A DNA stretch of 64,000 nt from Acidianus sp. HS-5 (GTDB lineage Archaea > Thermoproteota > Thermoprotei_A > Sulfolobales > Sulfolobaceae), in NCBI RefSeq assembly GCF_021655615.1, contig NZ_AP025245.1:1116001-1180000 (forward strand). The letters run 5' to 3'. A program made the translations under genes and the position numbers. Positions within the stretch are counted from its first letter, which is position 1; every line of letters begins with the position of its first letter. Shown here piece by piece: positions 1 to 8,326 of the stretch. Under the pieces are notes generated by a model that did not search any database, was not told where the DNA came from, and was given only the letters and a program-made list of their open reading frames with translations.

Positions 1-1
1 C

Positions 2-178
2 TCAGTTCATAAGACCAATGAAAGATCAGAGAAGATAATTAGAAACCTTGCAAGCAAAAAAGGTTTTTCTTACGAACTATTGACTACTAATTTCGAAATA
101 GGATACTATTATCCTTGGCATAAAAACAATATTCATAATTTTTTAGTCGATATTTATCTTTTTAAGAAAATAATTTGA
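2..178 (+). CDS. 3' end of an unidentified gene entering from the left edge
   Basis: One frame is open from the first bases to a TGA at 176-178, giving 58 residues with normal-looking composition and the end FLVDIYLFKKII. No start codon is visible, so the gene would begin outside the window. Its last 36 bp overlap the 3' end of the convergent phosphatase gene, as happens elsewhere in this window. The aromatic-rich tail is loosely like the C-terminus of a class I methyltransferase, but that is a guess. It could also be a chance open frame. Confidence 0.45.
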   Translation, partial: SVHKTNERSEKIIRNLASKKGFSYELLTTNFEIGYYYPWHKNNIHNFLVDIYLFKKII

Positions 179-817
179 CTCGACCATTTCTAGTAAAGAA
201 ATAACTCCTTTACCGTTTTCTTCATCTAAGACTAAATCTGCAATCTTTTTAATTTCATCTAATGCATTTGCTACTGCAACTTTAAAATCGGCAACATTAA
301 ATAAAGGAATATCGTTTTGACTATCACCTACGGCTATAATTTTACCGTTAAACTTTAGAATTTTTATAAGCTCTAACAAGCCTTTACCTTTATCCATATT
401 TTTAGGCATAATCATTGCATCATTTCTGTTCCATTCTACTCTAGCACAATCAAATTTTAATTTGTTACCAAAATTTACTGCATTATCAAGATAAATGATG
501 ATTTTCCCAACAGAATATCTTAAGCCTAATTTTTCTAATTTTTCAATTATTTTTTCCCTTATCTCAAACCATTCCTTATCTACTAAATATACTTCCTTCT
601 CCCCTATAAGTAAAAGGGGACCATTTTCTAAAACCCAAGCAGTAGGAGTTAATCCGTTAGCTAATACATTAATGAACCTCTTTTCTCTTCCTGTAACAAC
701 TACAAATGGATATTTCTTAGAAAACTCATTAACTTTGCTCTTTACGTCGTCTGAAATTATAAAGCCGTTCTTTTCATTAGCAAGAGTTCTATCGTAATCT
801 GAAGCTACCAAAAACAA
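143..817 (-). CDS. pgp: phosphoglycolate phosphatase, archaeal HAD type
   Basis: This 224-aa HAD-superfamily phosphatase would dephosphorylate 2-phosphoglycolate in the cytosol. The nucleophile and acid Asp are D7 and D9 in DYDRT. Motif II is the Thr of VVVTGR near residue 42, Lys 143/145 lie in MDKGKG, and motif III is GDSQND with D165 and D169. Length and the cap between residues 60 and 140 fit the archaeal PGP/sucrose-phosphatase-like family. The start is TTG, chosen because GGTGAG at 824-829 lies 6 nt upstream. That site overlaps the end of the endonuclease IV gene 3 bp upstream, so the two are probably translated from one transcript. A different sugar-phosphate substrate cannot be excluded. 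Confidence 0.85.
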   Translation of the reverse strand: MFLVASDYDRTLANEKNGFIISDDVKSKVNEFSKKYPFVVVTGREKRFINVLANGLTPTAWVLENGPLLLIGEKEVYLVDKEWFEIREKIIEKLEKLGLRYSVGKIIIYLDNAVNFGNKLKFDCARVEWNRNDAMIMPKNMDKGKGLLELIKILKFNGKIIAVGDSQNDIPLFNVADFKVAVANALDEIKKIADLVLDEENGKGVISLLEMVESNYFLKKINID

Positions 818-820
818 TTC

Positions 821-1660
821 TTACTCACCAAACTTATAACCTAATTCTTCTAAAACTTTTTTCATCTTTAATGCATCATTCTCGAGCTCAGGACTTTCAC
901 AGACTAATGTTATTGAAATATCTCTTTTCATTATTTCTCTTGCTAATGGCTCAAAAGGTGGAGTATTATAAATTATAGACCTATGAACATCGACGTATTT
1001 GCCATTCCTTATTTCTAAGCCTTCAAAATGGGAATTAATATGTGCTAAGCCAAGTTCCTTAATTAGTCTGTCTAAAATTTCCCCGTAATCTATTTGACCC
1101 CCTTGTCTGGCAAAAGTGTGAGCCCAATCTATATAGGGAATTACTAGTTTATCAAGTTCTTTTGATATCGAAATAACTTCATCTAAAGTGCCTATTGCTG
1201 TTTCCTTAGCCATTGTTTCTATTCCGAATTTTACACTAGTTACTCCCAATTCCTTAGACTTGTCTAACACATCTCCTAAACCAGATTTAACTTCATCTAA
1301 ACATTCATCTCTCCTAGATTTTTTACCATAAAATGCTATATGTATTGCTATAGCATCTGCACCCATTGCCTCTGCTCTAGTTGCAGTTTCTATTATTCTA
1401 TTTTTAGATGCTTCTATTTTTTCTTTCTCTTCTGAGCATAAATTTATATAGTATGGAGCATGGACTGATAATCTCACGCCTATACTTTTAGCCACTTCTC
1501 CTACTTCTCTAGCCTTATCAACGCTCATCTTCACTCCTTGTACAAACTCCACTTCCATAGCGTTGAGACCTAACTCTTTAACTTTTTTTACTCCTTCAAC
1601 AGTACTTTTGCCCTTAGCAGATAAAGGAATACCCGCAGTGCCTAAGTAAATTTTCGGCAT
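821..1660 (-). CDS. nfo: endonuclease IV family AP endonuclease / xylose-isomerase-like TIM barrel
   Basis: This 279-aa TIM barrel has the metal-ligand pattern of endonuclease IV. H67 is in SVHAPYY, H107 in IHIAFYG, E148 in GIETM, D178 and H181 in DWAHTF, H211 in NSHFEG, H226 in DVHRS, and a late Glu in CESPE. The family cuts DNA 5' of abasic sites using three zinc ions, which matters at high temperature and low pH where depurination is frequent. An AT-rich TATA-like box near 1681-1692 lies about 26 bp before the ATG, so it is probably leaderless. The phosphatase follows 3 bp downstream. A sugar isomerase of the same fold is the main alternative, but the complete zinc-ligand set favours the nuclease. 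Confidence 0.8.
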   Translation of the reverse strand: MPKIYLGTAGIPLSAKGKSTVEGVKKVKELGLNAMEVEFVQGVKMSVDKAREVGEVAKSIGVRLSVHAPYYINLCSEEKEKIEASKNRIIETATRAEAMGADAIAIHIAFYGKKSRRDECLDEVKSGLGDVLDKSKELGVTSVKFGIETMAKETAIGTLDEVISISKELDKLVIPYIDWAHTFARQGGQIDYGEILDRLIKELGLAHINSHFEGLEIRNGKYVDVHRSIIYNTPPFEPLAREIMKRDISITLVCESPELENDALKMKKVLEELGYKFGE

Positions 1661-1695
1661 AAAAAGAGTCTTACGCTCTAAAAATTTAAGTTAAA

Positions 1696-4671
1696 TTACA
1701 GATTAGTTATAGACTTATTTAATGTATTTTCCTTTTCTCTTAATAATTCTAAGATAGCATTTGTCATTATTCTTTGATCAAAGTCTTCAGAAGTATTAGT
1801 CCTTACTTGGTTAACTATTGAATCGGCTATAGGCTGGAGAGTAAGTGACATTATTATTGCAGACAATTCTTTTATGAACGCGGACTTTATAATAATTTTC
1901 TCTGCTTCTGATTTACTGGAACTTTCATTATCTACAATTTCTCTAATCTTTTGAAGAATATTATTACTTGCTTCTTCTATGGCTTCTGCAATTACTGGCT
2001 CAATTATTTTCTTATATTCTACTTCACCAGAAGATACAAACGAGACTGTGTCAACAAGAATTTGGATTCTCTTATTTAATGAACTTGCTATTTCGTTACT
2101 TATTATTTCGTTTATTTTATCCTTTATTGACTGAGGAATCTTATACTCTACGGATTCTACTGATATACCTACACCTGTTTTTTCTGCTATAAACTCTATT
2201 AGAGTCTTGGCATTTATCCCTACGCTCCTAAATTTTGCAGCAGCTAACGGGCATAAAGTTACTAAGTTTTGATATTTCTCACCTAAAGCCTTAGCCATCA
2301 TATCCGATCTTTTACCTATATTCTTCTCTAGTATTGCACCAGAGCATCCTTCTATTTTCTTTACTTTAAACCCTTTATCTCTAAGCCTTTTTATTATGTC
2401 ATCTGCATATGTTGATGAGAAACAAGCTACATGAAGTGTTATTTCATCATTTCCCTCAAACTGTATTGATTTTAATAACCTTATCTCTATAGGAGTAGTT
2501 TCTGCTTCAATATTAACTCCTGCGAATTTAGCGTATTCTTTATAAGCTTCAGAAAAGGCCTTATAATCTTCAGGAGTTATGGTAATTAACTCTGATATAT
2601 TTTTCATTTTTTCTAAATTATTCTTCATTATTTCAGTCAGATCTTTTCCGTTTCCGCTTATATATTGTAAAAATCCGCTATCGTTAGATGTATTAAATAG
2701 TTTCACTTTTATTCCAAGCTTTTTCAGTAACTCTAACGCAGAAAATAAAACTGAAGGATTTTCAATAACATAATTACCTAGCCATAACCCTATTTCACTA
2801 TTTTCATCAATAATATCATTATATTTAGCAGGAATTGGAGTATCTGGAACGTTCTCCTCTGGAATCTTTCTTGCAACTAAACTATTCAATTTGATTAAAA
2901 GCGTTGAAATAGGTATCTTAGCAGGACAAACTCCATCACATAATCCGCACTTATGACAACCGGAAATTTCGGCTATCGCACTATCTGGAATATCAACTGA
3001 ATTATGTAACTCATAATAGCTTATTACTCCCCTAGTAAAATCAAACATTCCTTTTGGAGCATAAGGCCATTGAGGTATTAGCTTAAATTGAGGACATACA
3101 GTTACGCACATTGCACAGTCTATGCAAGTTATTGCATAATCTACAAAGATATCAAGGTAACGTTTAGCGACATTATACCCATCTATTTCTCCTCCAGGCA
3201 TTAACGCTTTAGCAAAACCTATTCCAAACCTGAACCTTAAAGCCTCCTGTTGCTTTCCTACTATTTCTAGTACGGCTTTTGCTCTGCTTTTTGGATCAAA
3301 AACTTTACCTGGATTAAATATCTCATTAGGATCCATCTCCTCTTTATATTTCTTTATTTCATCATATCTATCTACACCCAATTCTTGGAAAGTCCTACCC
3401 ATAGCACTTAGTCTGTTCTTGGCATACTTGTGAACAAATATTCCTATGGAAAGCATTGAACCTCCTACTTTTACGTACTCTTCCATCATTAAAGTATTTT
3501 TAGCTAAATCGTAAATAATTTTCTTGTCAACAGGAGTTAAGGAAGCTTGAGTAAACGCATTAACTAGCAAGACTTCCCTTCTCTCTAGATCTATATCTAG
3601 ATCAAATCCATTATCTACTGTAAGAGCACCTAATTTACCTATATTCTTCTCAAGACCTTCTATTAACTCTTTTATCTTAGTGTAGTGTAATAAACCGTGC
3701 TGATGAATTAATAATCCCTTAGTCCTTAATGCCGCATTTACGCCATGATTAAAAGACCACCATCCAGTCCATTCTCCTTCAAAGATCCTTCCTCCATAGG
3801 TTTGTGCTACCCTATATAATTTAGGCTCAACAATTGAAGACCTTGGCGAAGGATACAGAACTACCATATTCCACTTTCCTGGATCTAAAGAAGCTTTGAA
3901 TTTCTCTGCAATATAACTTGATATTGCAGGTCCCCTAACTTGTATATGCCATGCTGGAATTACTTCCCTGTAAAACTCTCCTATTGCATTATAAGCCTTA
4001 TCAAAGCTATCAAAGGATATTACCATAGCTTCTGTATTGCTGAATTGCCTTAATTTTATCCCAGCTTTAACAATTATTCCTGTAGTTCCTTCTGCCCCGC
4101 AAGCTATTGCCAGATCTTTTCCTTCTAAATGAACTAATTCGCCCTTAGGATTTATCATGTCTATGAAACTTATGTTATCACAAATGAAACCATACTCATA
4201 AGATCCTACTCCTAGGGAATCTCCAGCTATACCTCCGCCTGCTGTAGAATCATAGGATGAAGGAAACGTTCTTAATTGAAGACCTTTCTGTTGTGCTGCT
4301 ATATCTATTAGCTTCCATGTTGCTCCAGGCTCTACTATAGCTATTTTATTTGCTTCGTCTACGTCTACTTTATCCATTTTAGAGAAGTCTATCAGTATAC
4401 CGCCATCTGCAGGTATAGCGTTTCCATACCTATTTGTTCCCCTACCGTAAGGGGTTATTGGTACATTATATTTTAATGCTATTTTAACTAGGTCTATTAT
4501 ATCTTCAGTAGACTTAGGATAAACAACATAATCTGGAATAATGTTTATTTTAATCCCAGACCAAATAAGTTCAGGAACAAAACCCATATCTACTGTGTGC
4601 GAGAGCCTCTCAACTAAACTGTCAGAAAAATTATCACCAAATCTAGATTCCAGCTCCTCCCTTATACCCAA
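1696..4671 (-). CDS. FAD-linked oxidase fused to 4Fe-4S and CCG domains (glycolate/D-lactate dehydrogenase type)
   Basis: This 991-aa protein combines GlcD- and GlcF-like parts. The N-terminal FAD-binding domain (about 45-215) has PYGRGTN and a Gly-rich stretch near 144-156, followed by a substrate/C-terminal FAD domain to about 465. Two clusters follow: C516/C519/C522/C526 and C572/C575/C578/C582, each ending in CP. CCG-type cysteines are at C750 and C776. The last 130 residues are helical with no recognised domain. It probably oxidises a 2-hydroxy acid and passes electrons to a quinone or ferredoxin; the substrate is unknown. The start is TTG with GGTGAT 6-12 nt upstream, just after the HIT gene 12 bp away, so the two form an operon. 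Confidence 0.8.
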   Translation of the reverse strand: MGIREELESRFGDNFSDSLVERLSHTVDMGFVPELIWSGIKINIIPDYVVYPKSTEDIIDLVKIALKYNVPITPYGRGTNRYGNAIPADGGILIDFSKMDKVDVDEANKIAIVEPGATWKLIDIAAQQKGLQLRTFPSSYDSTAGGGIAGDSLGVGSYEYGFICDNISFIDMINPKGELVHLEGKDLAIACGAEGTTGIIVKAGIKLRQFSNTEAMVISFDSFDKAYNAIGEFYREVIPAWHIQVRGPAISSYIAEKFKASLDPGKWNMVVLYPSPRSSIVEPKLYRVAQTYGGRIFEGEWTGWWSFNHGVNAALRTKGLLIHQHGLLHYTKIKELIEGLEKNIGKLGALTVDNGFDLDIDLERREVLLVNAFTQASLTPVDKKIIYDLAKNTLMMEEYVKVGGSMLSIGIFVHKYAKNRLSAMGRTFQELGVDRYDEIKKYKEEMDPNEIFNPGKVFDPKSRAKAVLEIVGKQQEALRFRFGIGFAKALMPGGEIDGYNVAKRYLDIFVDYAITCIDCAMCVTVCPQFKLIPQWPYAPKGMFDFTRGVISYYELHNSVDIPDSAIAEISGCHKCGLCDGVCPAKIPISTLLIKLNSLVARKIPEENVPDTPIPAKYNDIIDENSEIGLWLGNYVIENPSVLFSALELLKKLGIKVKLFNTSNDSGFLQYISGNGKDLTEIMKNNLEKMKNISELITITPEDYKAFSEAYKEYAKFAGVNIEAETTPIEIRLLKSIQFEGNDEITLHVACFSSTYADDIIKRLRDKGFKVKKIEGCSGAILEKNIGKRSDMMAKALGEKYQNLVTLCPLAAAKFRSVGINAKTLIEFIAEKTGVGISVESVEYKIPQSIKDKINEIISNEIASSLNKRIQILVDTVSFVSSGEVEYKKIIEPVIAEAIEEASNNILQKIREIVDNESSSKSEAEKIIIKSAFIKELSAIIMSLTLQPIADSIVNQVRTNTSEDFDQRIMTNAILELLREKENTLNKSITNL

Positions 4672-4682
4672 CGACTGATCAC

Positions 4683-5114
4683 CTATAAGCTTAAAATATT
4701 CTTAATATTCTGGCTAATAACTCTTTGTAAGAATTCGTAATATTCTTTACGTTGTTCTTTTCTAGGCTCAAAATACGAAAACTCCTCAGGATAAGAACTG
4801 TCCCATGTAGGTATAACGTGAATATGGACATGAAATATCACTTGACCTGCACTCTTTCCTACGTTAGTTAAAAGTCTTATTCCAGAAGATTTTACGGATT
4901 CTTTTACTGCTCTTCCAAGTATATTAGAGGAGAATGCTAATTTTTCCAAATACTCTTTTTTAGTATTTAGAAAATCATCAAAATGCTCTTTTGTAACTAC
5001 CAACGTATGCCCTGGAGCTAAGGGAAATTTATCTAAAAAAGCTATAGTATATTCGTCTTCATACACAATGTAAGCAGATTCCTCCTTCTTTGCAATTTTA
5101 CAAAATAAGCACAT
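4683..5114 (-). CDS. HIT family hydrolase
   Basis: This histidine-triad protein carries HVHIHVIPT near its C-terminus, the nucleotide-binding and catalytic motif of HIT hydrolases acting on AMP-lysine, AMP-NH2 or dinucleoside polyphosphates. An N-terminal CLFC pair probably belongs to a zinc site. The chosen start gives MCLFCKI, the usual N-terminus of the family, and GTTTATATC at 5135-5143 sits 25 bp upstream as a TATA box for a leaderless message. An in-frame ATG at 5156 would add 14 residues, but the TATA box would then lie inside the gene. The FAD/Fe-S dehydrogenase follows 12 bp downstream with its own Shine-Dalgarno site. Confidence 0.85.
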   Translation of the reverse strand: MCLFCKIAKKEESAYIVYEDEYTIAFLDKFPLAPGHTLVVTKEHFDDFLNTKKEYLEKLAFSSNILGRAVKESVKSSGIRLLTNVGKSAGQVIFHVHIHVIPTWDSSYPEEFSYFEPRKEQRKEYYEFLQRVISQNIKNILSL

Positions 5115-5191
5115 ATTACTTACAATTGCTTTCTTGCTTAAGTTTATATCGGTCATTATGCGGATTAAAAATTAATTTAATGAGGTAAAGA

Positions 5192-5806
5192 GTGAAAGCA
5201 ATGAGAATATTTTACTTGCTTATAATTCTTGCAATATCAATTGCCACAAATGCGACACCTTTCTTCGGAACTCCCTACACTTTAGTAGCAACTACTTTAC
5301 TTTTAAAATGCGGAATAACACCGATTAATCTAGCTGAAGCTATTATTATAACAGGCGTAGGAGCAGCAGTAGCTAAAAGCGTTATGTATTTTATAGGATT
5401 AGGGGCTCGTAAAGGATTAAAACGCAATAGAAATGTGATTTTCTTTTCTAGATTTACGGGAAAAAAATCATTTTACATCACACTCTTTCTTGCATCAATA
5501 TTTCCGTTCTTACCTTTGGACGACTTAGTTTACCTTATAGGCGGAACTACTAAAACTTCCTTGATCTCTATGCTAAAAATTTCATTATTTGCTAAGATAA
5601 TAAAAAGTTCAGTGGAGATACCTATAGAAGCCTTTGGAATATTACAGATAAGTGAGGCTATAGGAATAAGTCCTTTTGAAACCGGAATAATATCAACAGT
5701 TATAATGACAGTTCTAGCAATAATCTTGTTCAAGATAGATTGGGAAAATACGTATAGAAAGATAGAAAAATATCTTACAAACAACAAGTACTTTAGATTG
5801 TCATGA
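5192..5806 (+). CDS. polytopic membrane protein, DedA/VTT-like
   Basis: This 204-aa protein has about five hydrophobic segments. A central FPFLPLDDLVYLIGG stretch resembles the re-entrant proline/aspartate motif of DedA (VTT, SNARE-associated) proteins, thought to be lipid scramblases or transporters. It is charged and basic after the second segment. The GTG start at 5192 is preceded by GAGGT at 5182-5186 with a 5-nt gap; an ATG at 5201 is the alternative. It overlaps the Nudix gene by 4 bp, implying one transcript. The family assignment is tentative because only this motif supports it. Confidence 0.55.
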   Translation: MKAMRIFYLLIILAISIATNATPFFGTPYTLVATTLLLKCGITPINLAEAIIITGVGAAVAKSVMYFIGLGARKGLKRNRNVIFFSRFTGKKSFYITLFLASIFPFLPLDDLVYLIGGTTKTSLISMLKISLFAKIIKSSVEIPIEAFGILQISEAIGISPFETGIISTVIMTVLAIILFKIDWENTYRKIEKYLTNNKYFRLS

Positions 5807-6318
5807 AATTATTCAGCGGTAAAAAATTTGAAGTATATTTAGATAAATTTGATTTACCTAATGGTAAGATAAGAGAAACGGAATATATTAAACATAGAGG
5901 ATCTGCAGTAATAATACCACTTATTGATGAAAATACTATAATCTTAGAAAAACAATTTAGACCGGTCATAGGCAAGTGGATATATGAACTGCCAGCAGGC
6001 ACCATGGAAGAGGGAGAGAGCCCAGAAATCACTGCCAAGAGAGAATTAATTGAAGAAACTGGATATGAAGCAGAAAGCTTAATTCATGTTATAGATTTTT
6101 ACCCCTCTCCTGGAGTCAGCACTGAGTTAATGCATCTATTTTTAGCTAAAGGATTGAAATTTGTAGGAAGTAAACCAGAAGAGTATGAAGTCATAGAAAT
6201 AGAGAAAAAGAGTATCAACGAGATTCTAAATATGATAAAAAATCACGAGATAGAGGACGCTAAAACTATAATAGGAGCGCTCTATTATCAATTTATACTA
6301 AGAAATCAAGTGATTTAG
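5803..6318 (+). CDS. Nudix hydrolase, probable ADP-ribose pyrophosphatase
   Basis: This 171-aa protein has a perfect Nudix box at residues 66-88: Gly66, five residues, Glu72, seven residues, then RELIEETGY. The preceding QFRP and the later SPGVSTE match the ADP-ribose pyrophosphatase subgroup, which hydrolyses ADP-ribose to AMP and ribose 5-phosphate. Its ATG overlaps the stop of the DedA-like gene (ATGA), so it is translationally coupled. Its 3' end overlaps the convergent chlorite-dismutase-family gene by 26 bp. Activity on other nucleoside diphosphate sugars is possible. Confidence 0.85.
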   Translation: MKLFSGKKFEVYLDKFDLPNGKIRETEYIKHRGSAVIIPLIDENTIILEKQFRPVIGKWIYELPAGTMEEGESPEITAKRELIEETGYEAESLIHVIDFYPSPGVSTELMHLFLAKGLKFVGSKPEEYEVIEIEKKSINEILNMIKNHEIEDAKTIIGALYYQFILRNQVI

Positions 6319-6955
6319 TCTCTCCAACTAACAAAGGCTCTTCTTTTATTATCCATTTTCTAGCCTTAGCTTCCCTTAACTTTTCTACAACGTCCACCCA
6401 ATTAGATAACTCGGGTATCTCATAAATTACTACAAACTCGTAATCACCTATTCCAAATGAGTATGTAGTATACGACTTAATTCCATTATTCTTTGGATTA
6501 TTAATTGCCATATCTATATGCTCCTTCATTATTTTCTCCCTCTCTTCAAAAGGCAATAAGTACCATTCTGGAGATTTTTTCATAGGATATGCAACAAAGT
6601 ACTTTAACTGTGCGCTACCTAAAACTGTTTTAGGATCAAAATTAGACTTCATATAAGGTGAAGGCCTAAAAACTGAAAGGAACAAATTGGATTCTAAGGC
6701 GTAGCCCTCAAATGCTGATAAAATATAAGATCTAAAGTCTGAAAATGGAGAAGTATTAAAAGATGATAACCAATAAATTATATCGGAATTTTGAGATAAT
6801 GAAGAGAACTTCTTAACTGAAATTAATTCTTTATTAAATTTGTCTGTAATTTCTTCAGCTTTATTCAATATCGATCTTCTAACCCCATGATCAAGCTTCC
6901 ACCAATCTTTATCAAATTTGATTGAATATACCATCATATAAACTTCGTTAGCCAT
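6293..6955 (-). CDS. chlorite dismutase family heme-dependent protein
   Basis: This 220-aa protein shows the Cld/HemQ signature: a ferredoxin-like half, then YFVAYPMKKSPEWY, an EH pair near residue 152 that is a likely heme-ligand region, and TTYSFGIGDYEFVVIYE. Family members bind heme; some decarboxylate coproheme and some have weak peroxidase activity. I see no evidence for true chlorite dismutation. The ATG lies inside the end of the 414-aa gene upstream (8-bp overlap), so the two are co-translated and probably work together. Archaeal members may act in heme synthesis or simply bind heme. Confidence 0.75.
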   Translation of the reverse strand: MANEVYMMVYSIKFDKDWWKLDHGVRRSILNKAEEITDKFNKELISVKKFSSLSQNSDIIYWLSSFNTSPFSDFRSYILSAFEGYALESNLFLSVFRPSPYMKSNFDPKTVLGSAQLKYFVAYPMKKSPEWYLLPFEEREKIMKEHIDMAINNPKNNGIKSYTTYSFGIGDYEFVVIYEIPELSNWVDVVEKLREAKARKWIIKEEPLLVGETKSLDFLV

Positions 6956-8192
6956 GGTTGTTCACTTCATTAATTATATCATCGTATATTATTAATGCTT
7001 CTTCTAAACTCATTAAATAGCCTATAAAATACGATGAAACGTTCCTTCTAACGTACTCATCTAAAATATCATATCCATCAGAAGTAGGGCCATTTAATAT
7101 TCTATTAATTTGATTATCAAATTCCTGTTTATTTGAGGCAGACACTATAAAAGCTACGGGAAGAACTCTAATTCCTAACGAGAGATCATCGTCTGTAAGT
7201 TCTTCATCGTATTTTATGAGTTCTTCTATTACGTTATCGTTAATTCCATAATAATTTACCTCGTTTAGATTATACATTTTATGTAATATATTTTCTGCTT
7301 TACTTTTAATTAGCTTAATCTGTTCCTTTAGTTGGAATAGAGGAACTCCTTTTCTTCCAATTATTATTTCTGTTCCACCATTCTTACTTATTCTATCCAG
7401 GTAAAGTAATGCCCTAAGTGTTTTTGCCAATTTTTTCTTATTACGTATCAGAATTTCTTTGTCTTTAGTAGTAGATGAAGATAAAAATCCTATAAAATAC
7501 TTAAATATTACGCAAACATATAACTTATTACCTTTCTCAGTAGTTACTTCAGTTGGCGAAGGGATTTCTTCTAATGATTCTTTATATACTATTGCTACCT
7601 CGTCTGAATTTACTAAAGATCTTACATAATTCTCAAAATTGTCTATTTTTTCTCTCCTTTCCTGTATAAGCTGGCCTATCTCGTTATATATTTTTACTAT
7701 AGGGATTTCACTATCGGTTTTTAGAATTACTTGCATTAGCGGAAAAGTATCTTCCTTCCTAAGTATGGTAGCCGCATAAAGGAAATTTGAGAATTTTACT
7801 ATACCTATAATAATTTTACTATCTATGTCACTTAAAAGCGCAGTATGCTTAGATGCCGCTAACGCTAACTTTTCTGCATTATACCACTCTTCGCTTAGGA
7901 CAAGGTTATCGGTTTGTTCTTCAACTTCTTCATCATTCCCGAATTTAAATACTATAGACTTAACATTCAATTCTTCAGCAACTTCGTCAATTACTTCTTT
8001 TATAAGCAAATCTATTTGAGGAATAGGAGGCAATATATAGTGATTATCCTTTTCCTCTATGTTCTTGTACACATGAACTCCATTATCCTCTAAGGATATT
8101 ACTAGGATCTCTTTTTCATTGCCATTATCATCTATAAGTGAACACGAAATTACCGGTTTGCTTTGCGATGAATAGACTTCTAATATACTCAC
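6948..8192 (-). CDS. conserved hypothetical protein, 414 aa, partner of the Cld-family gene
   Basis: I do not recognise this protein. It is acidic and soluble, without membrane segments or signal peptide, and has alternating strand-like stretches at residues 12-45 and 205-240. A helical region near residues 255-320 is followed by an acidic C-terminal third. The start is GTG at 8192; no strong Shine-Dalgarno is visible. It is the first gene of a two-gene operon, overlapping the chlorite-dismutase-family gene by 8 bp. That arrangement is the only functional clue. It is divergent from the large membrane protein gene at 8327. Confidence 0.7.
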   Translation of the reverse strand: MSILEVYSSQSKPVISCSLIDDNGNEKEILVISLEDNGVHVYKNIEEKDNHYILPPIPQIDLLIKEVIDEVAEELNVKSIVFKFGNDEEVEEQTDNLVLSEEWYNAEKLALAASKHTALLSDIDSKIIIGIVKFSNFLYAATILRKEDTFPLMQVILKTDSEIPIVKIYNEIGQLIQERREKIDNFENYVRSLVNSDEVAIVYKESLEEIPSPTEVTTEKGNKLYVCVIFKYFIGFLSSSTTKDKEILIRNKKKLAKTLRALLYLDRISKNGGTEIIIGRKGVPLFQLKEQIKLIKSKAENILHKMYNLNEVNYYGINDNVIEELIKYDEELTDDDLSLGIRVLPVAFIVSASNKQEFDNQINRILNGPTSDGYDILDEYVRRNVSSYFIGYLMSLEEALIIYDDIINEVNNHG

Positions 8193-8289
8193 TTTACTCT
8201 ACCTTGAATAATAAGTTATTTACAATAATACAAAAACCTTATCACTACACCTAATAAATACTCCAAACTATTATTGAAAATAACGGAAA

Positions 8290-8300
8290 ATCTTATATCA
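8290..8300 (+). promoter_or_regulatory. TATA-like box for the membrane protein gene
   Basis: TCTTATATCA is centred about 31 bp before the ATG at 8327, which fits a leaderless or near-leaderless archaeal message. No Shine-Dalgarno site precedes the ATG. Confidence 0.5.
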
Positions 8301-8326
8301 AAAAAGTACATGATAAATAGTAGAAC

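Noticed and set aside
1661..1695. Terminator hairpin between the Fe-S dehydrogenase and endonuclease IV genes
   Set aside because: The imperfect AGAG/CTCT pairing is too short; the sequence is better explained as a TATA box region.
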